The position numbers and the translations under genes are program-made. A DNA stretch of 51,065 nt, taken from NCBI RefSeq assembly GCF_014648675.1, contig NZ_BMRO01000010.1:151192-202256 (forward strand). Reading direction: 5' to 3'. The notes beneath the pieces were generated by a model. That model saw only the letters and a list, made by a program, of their open reading frames with translations, searched no databases and was not told where the DNA came from. Each line of letters begins with the position of its first letter. Position 1 is the first letter of the stretch. This document shows positions 50,659 through 51,065 of the stretch, in pieces. The DNA comes from Actinomadura livida (GTDB taxonomy: Bacteria; Actinomycetota; Actinomycetes; Streptosporangiales; Streptosporangiaceae).

Positions 50659-51065
50659 TCAGTACGGCCAGGTCCAGTCGCTGACCTCGGGCGCGTCCTC
50701 GCCGTGCAGCCGCGTGTGGGCGCGAGCCGCGAGCCGCTGGTCGGCCATCCGCTGCCGGATGTGGGCGACCCGCCCGCCGAGCGAGGGGACGCGGTCGATG
50801 ACGTCCATGACGAGGTGGTAGCGGTCCAGGTCGTTCAGCATGACCATGTCGAACGGCGTGGTGGTCGTGCCCTCCTCCTTGTAGCCCCGGACGTGCAGGT
50901 TCGGGTGCCCGGCGCGGCGGTAGGTGAGCCGGTGGACGAGGTACGGGTAGCCGTGGAACGCGAAGATGACCGGCTTGTCGGTGGTGAACAGTCCGTCGTA
51001 GTCGCGGTCCGGCATTCCGTGCGGGTGCTCGCTGTCGGGCTGCAGCCGCATGAGGTCGACGACGT
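50659..51065 (-). CDS. xfp: Phosphoketolase, C-terminal part (cut by the window edge)
   Basis: The last 134 residues of a thiamine-diphosphate phosphoketolase, which splits xylulose-5-phosphate or fructose-6-phosphate with phosphate to acetyl phosphate and an aldose phosphate. The C-terminal domain is highly typical: LMRLQPDSEHPHGMPDRDYD, PVIFAFHGYPYLVHRLTYRR, LHVRGYKEEGTTTTPFDMVM, LNDLDRYHLVMDVIDRVP, and an ending in DWTWPY. The 5' end lies beyond 51065. It is the upstream gene of an operon with the acetate kinase gene. Confidence 0.93.
   Translation of the reverse strand, partial: VVDLMRLQPDSEHPHGMPDRDYDGLFTTDKPVIFAFHGYPYLVHRLTYRRAGHPNLHVRGYKEEGTTTTPFDMVMLNDLDRYHLVMDVIDRVPSLGGRVAHIRQRMADQRLAARAHTRLHGEDAPEVSDWTWPY

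Overview
The window is GC-rich actinobacterial chromosome, most likely from a filamentous actinomycete of the Actinomadura/Thermomonosporaceae kind. This is an inference from codon bias, frequent GTG starts, several PknB-type Ser/Thr kinases, a LysX-type LysRS fusion, PspC, an F420-type oxidoreductase, and DUF397 and 13E12/HNH proteins. I saw no rRNA, tRNA, CRISPR array, transposase or integrase.

Layout. 0.2-1.8 kb: a membrane Ser/Thr kinase. 1.8-9.8 kb: acyl-CoA/steroid-like catabolic genes. These are a DUF35 protein with a thiolase-fold partner, a divergent SDR and F420 oxidoreductase, a cysteine-free IscA-like protein, and a lipocalin-like/APH-like operon whose promoter holds a 14-bp palindrome matching the KstR consensus. 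MBL-fold and HAD hydrolases follow. 10-16.4 kb: PspC protein, a 1382-residue decayed helicase-like protein with a proline-rich repeat tail, a glycosyltransferase coupled to a 30-codon ORF, and an unknown protein that shares stop-codon bases with lysX. 16.4-25.2 kb: lysX, divergent from three tandem paralogous membrane Ser/Thr kinases. 25.2-30.5 kb: a response regulator with a helical tail, a DesK/NarL-type two-component pair, a P450 missing a large internal piece, and a sensorless kinase/regulator pair. 30.5-32.4 kb: an MBL-fold plus Rieske fusion divergent from that pair, with a 26-bp inverted repeat between them.

32.7-42.2 kb is a minus-strand glycan operon, transcribed in this order: Wzz-like protein with a decayed kinase domain, DegT aminotransferase, CapD-like protein without its catalytic pair, GT4 glycosyltransferase, a single-ORF Wzy/WaaL-Wzx fusion, initiating sugar-phosphate transferase, secreted TIM-barrel-like protein. 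A NarL-type regulator and a divergent galE lie at its head. It looks like a Wzx/Wzy exopolysaccharide pathway built around one amino- or deoxysugar precursor.

44.5-51 kb: a secreted protein of unknown function, an acyl-CoA dehydrogenase, a DUF222/HNH protein, a DUF397 gene beside the eroded remains of its usual XRE/DUF5753 partner, and a phosphoketolase-acetate kinase operon cut by the right edge.
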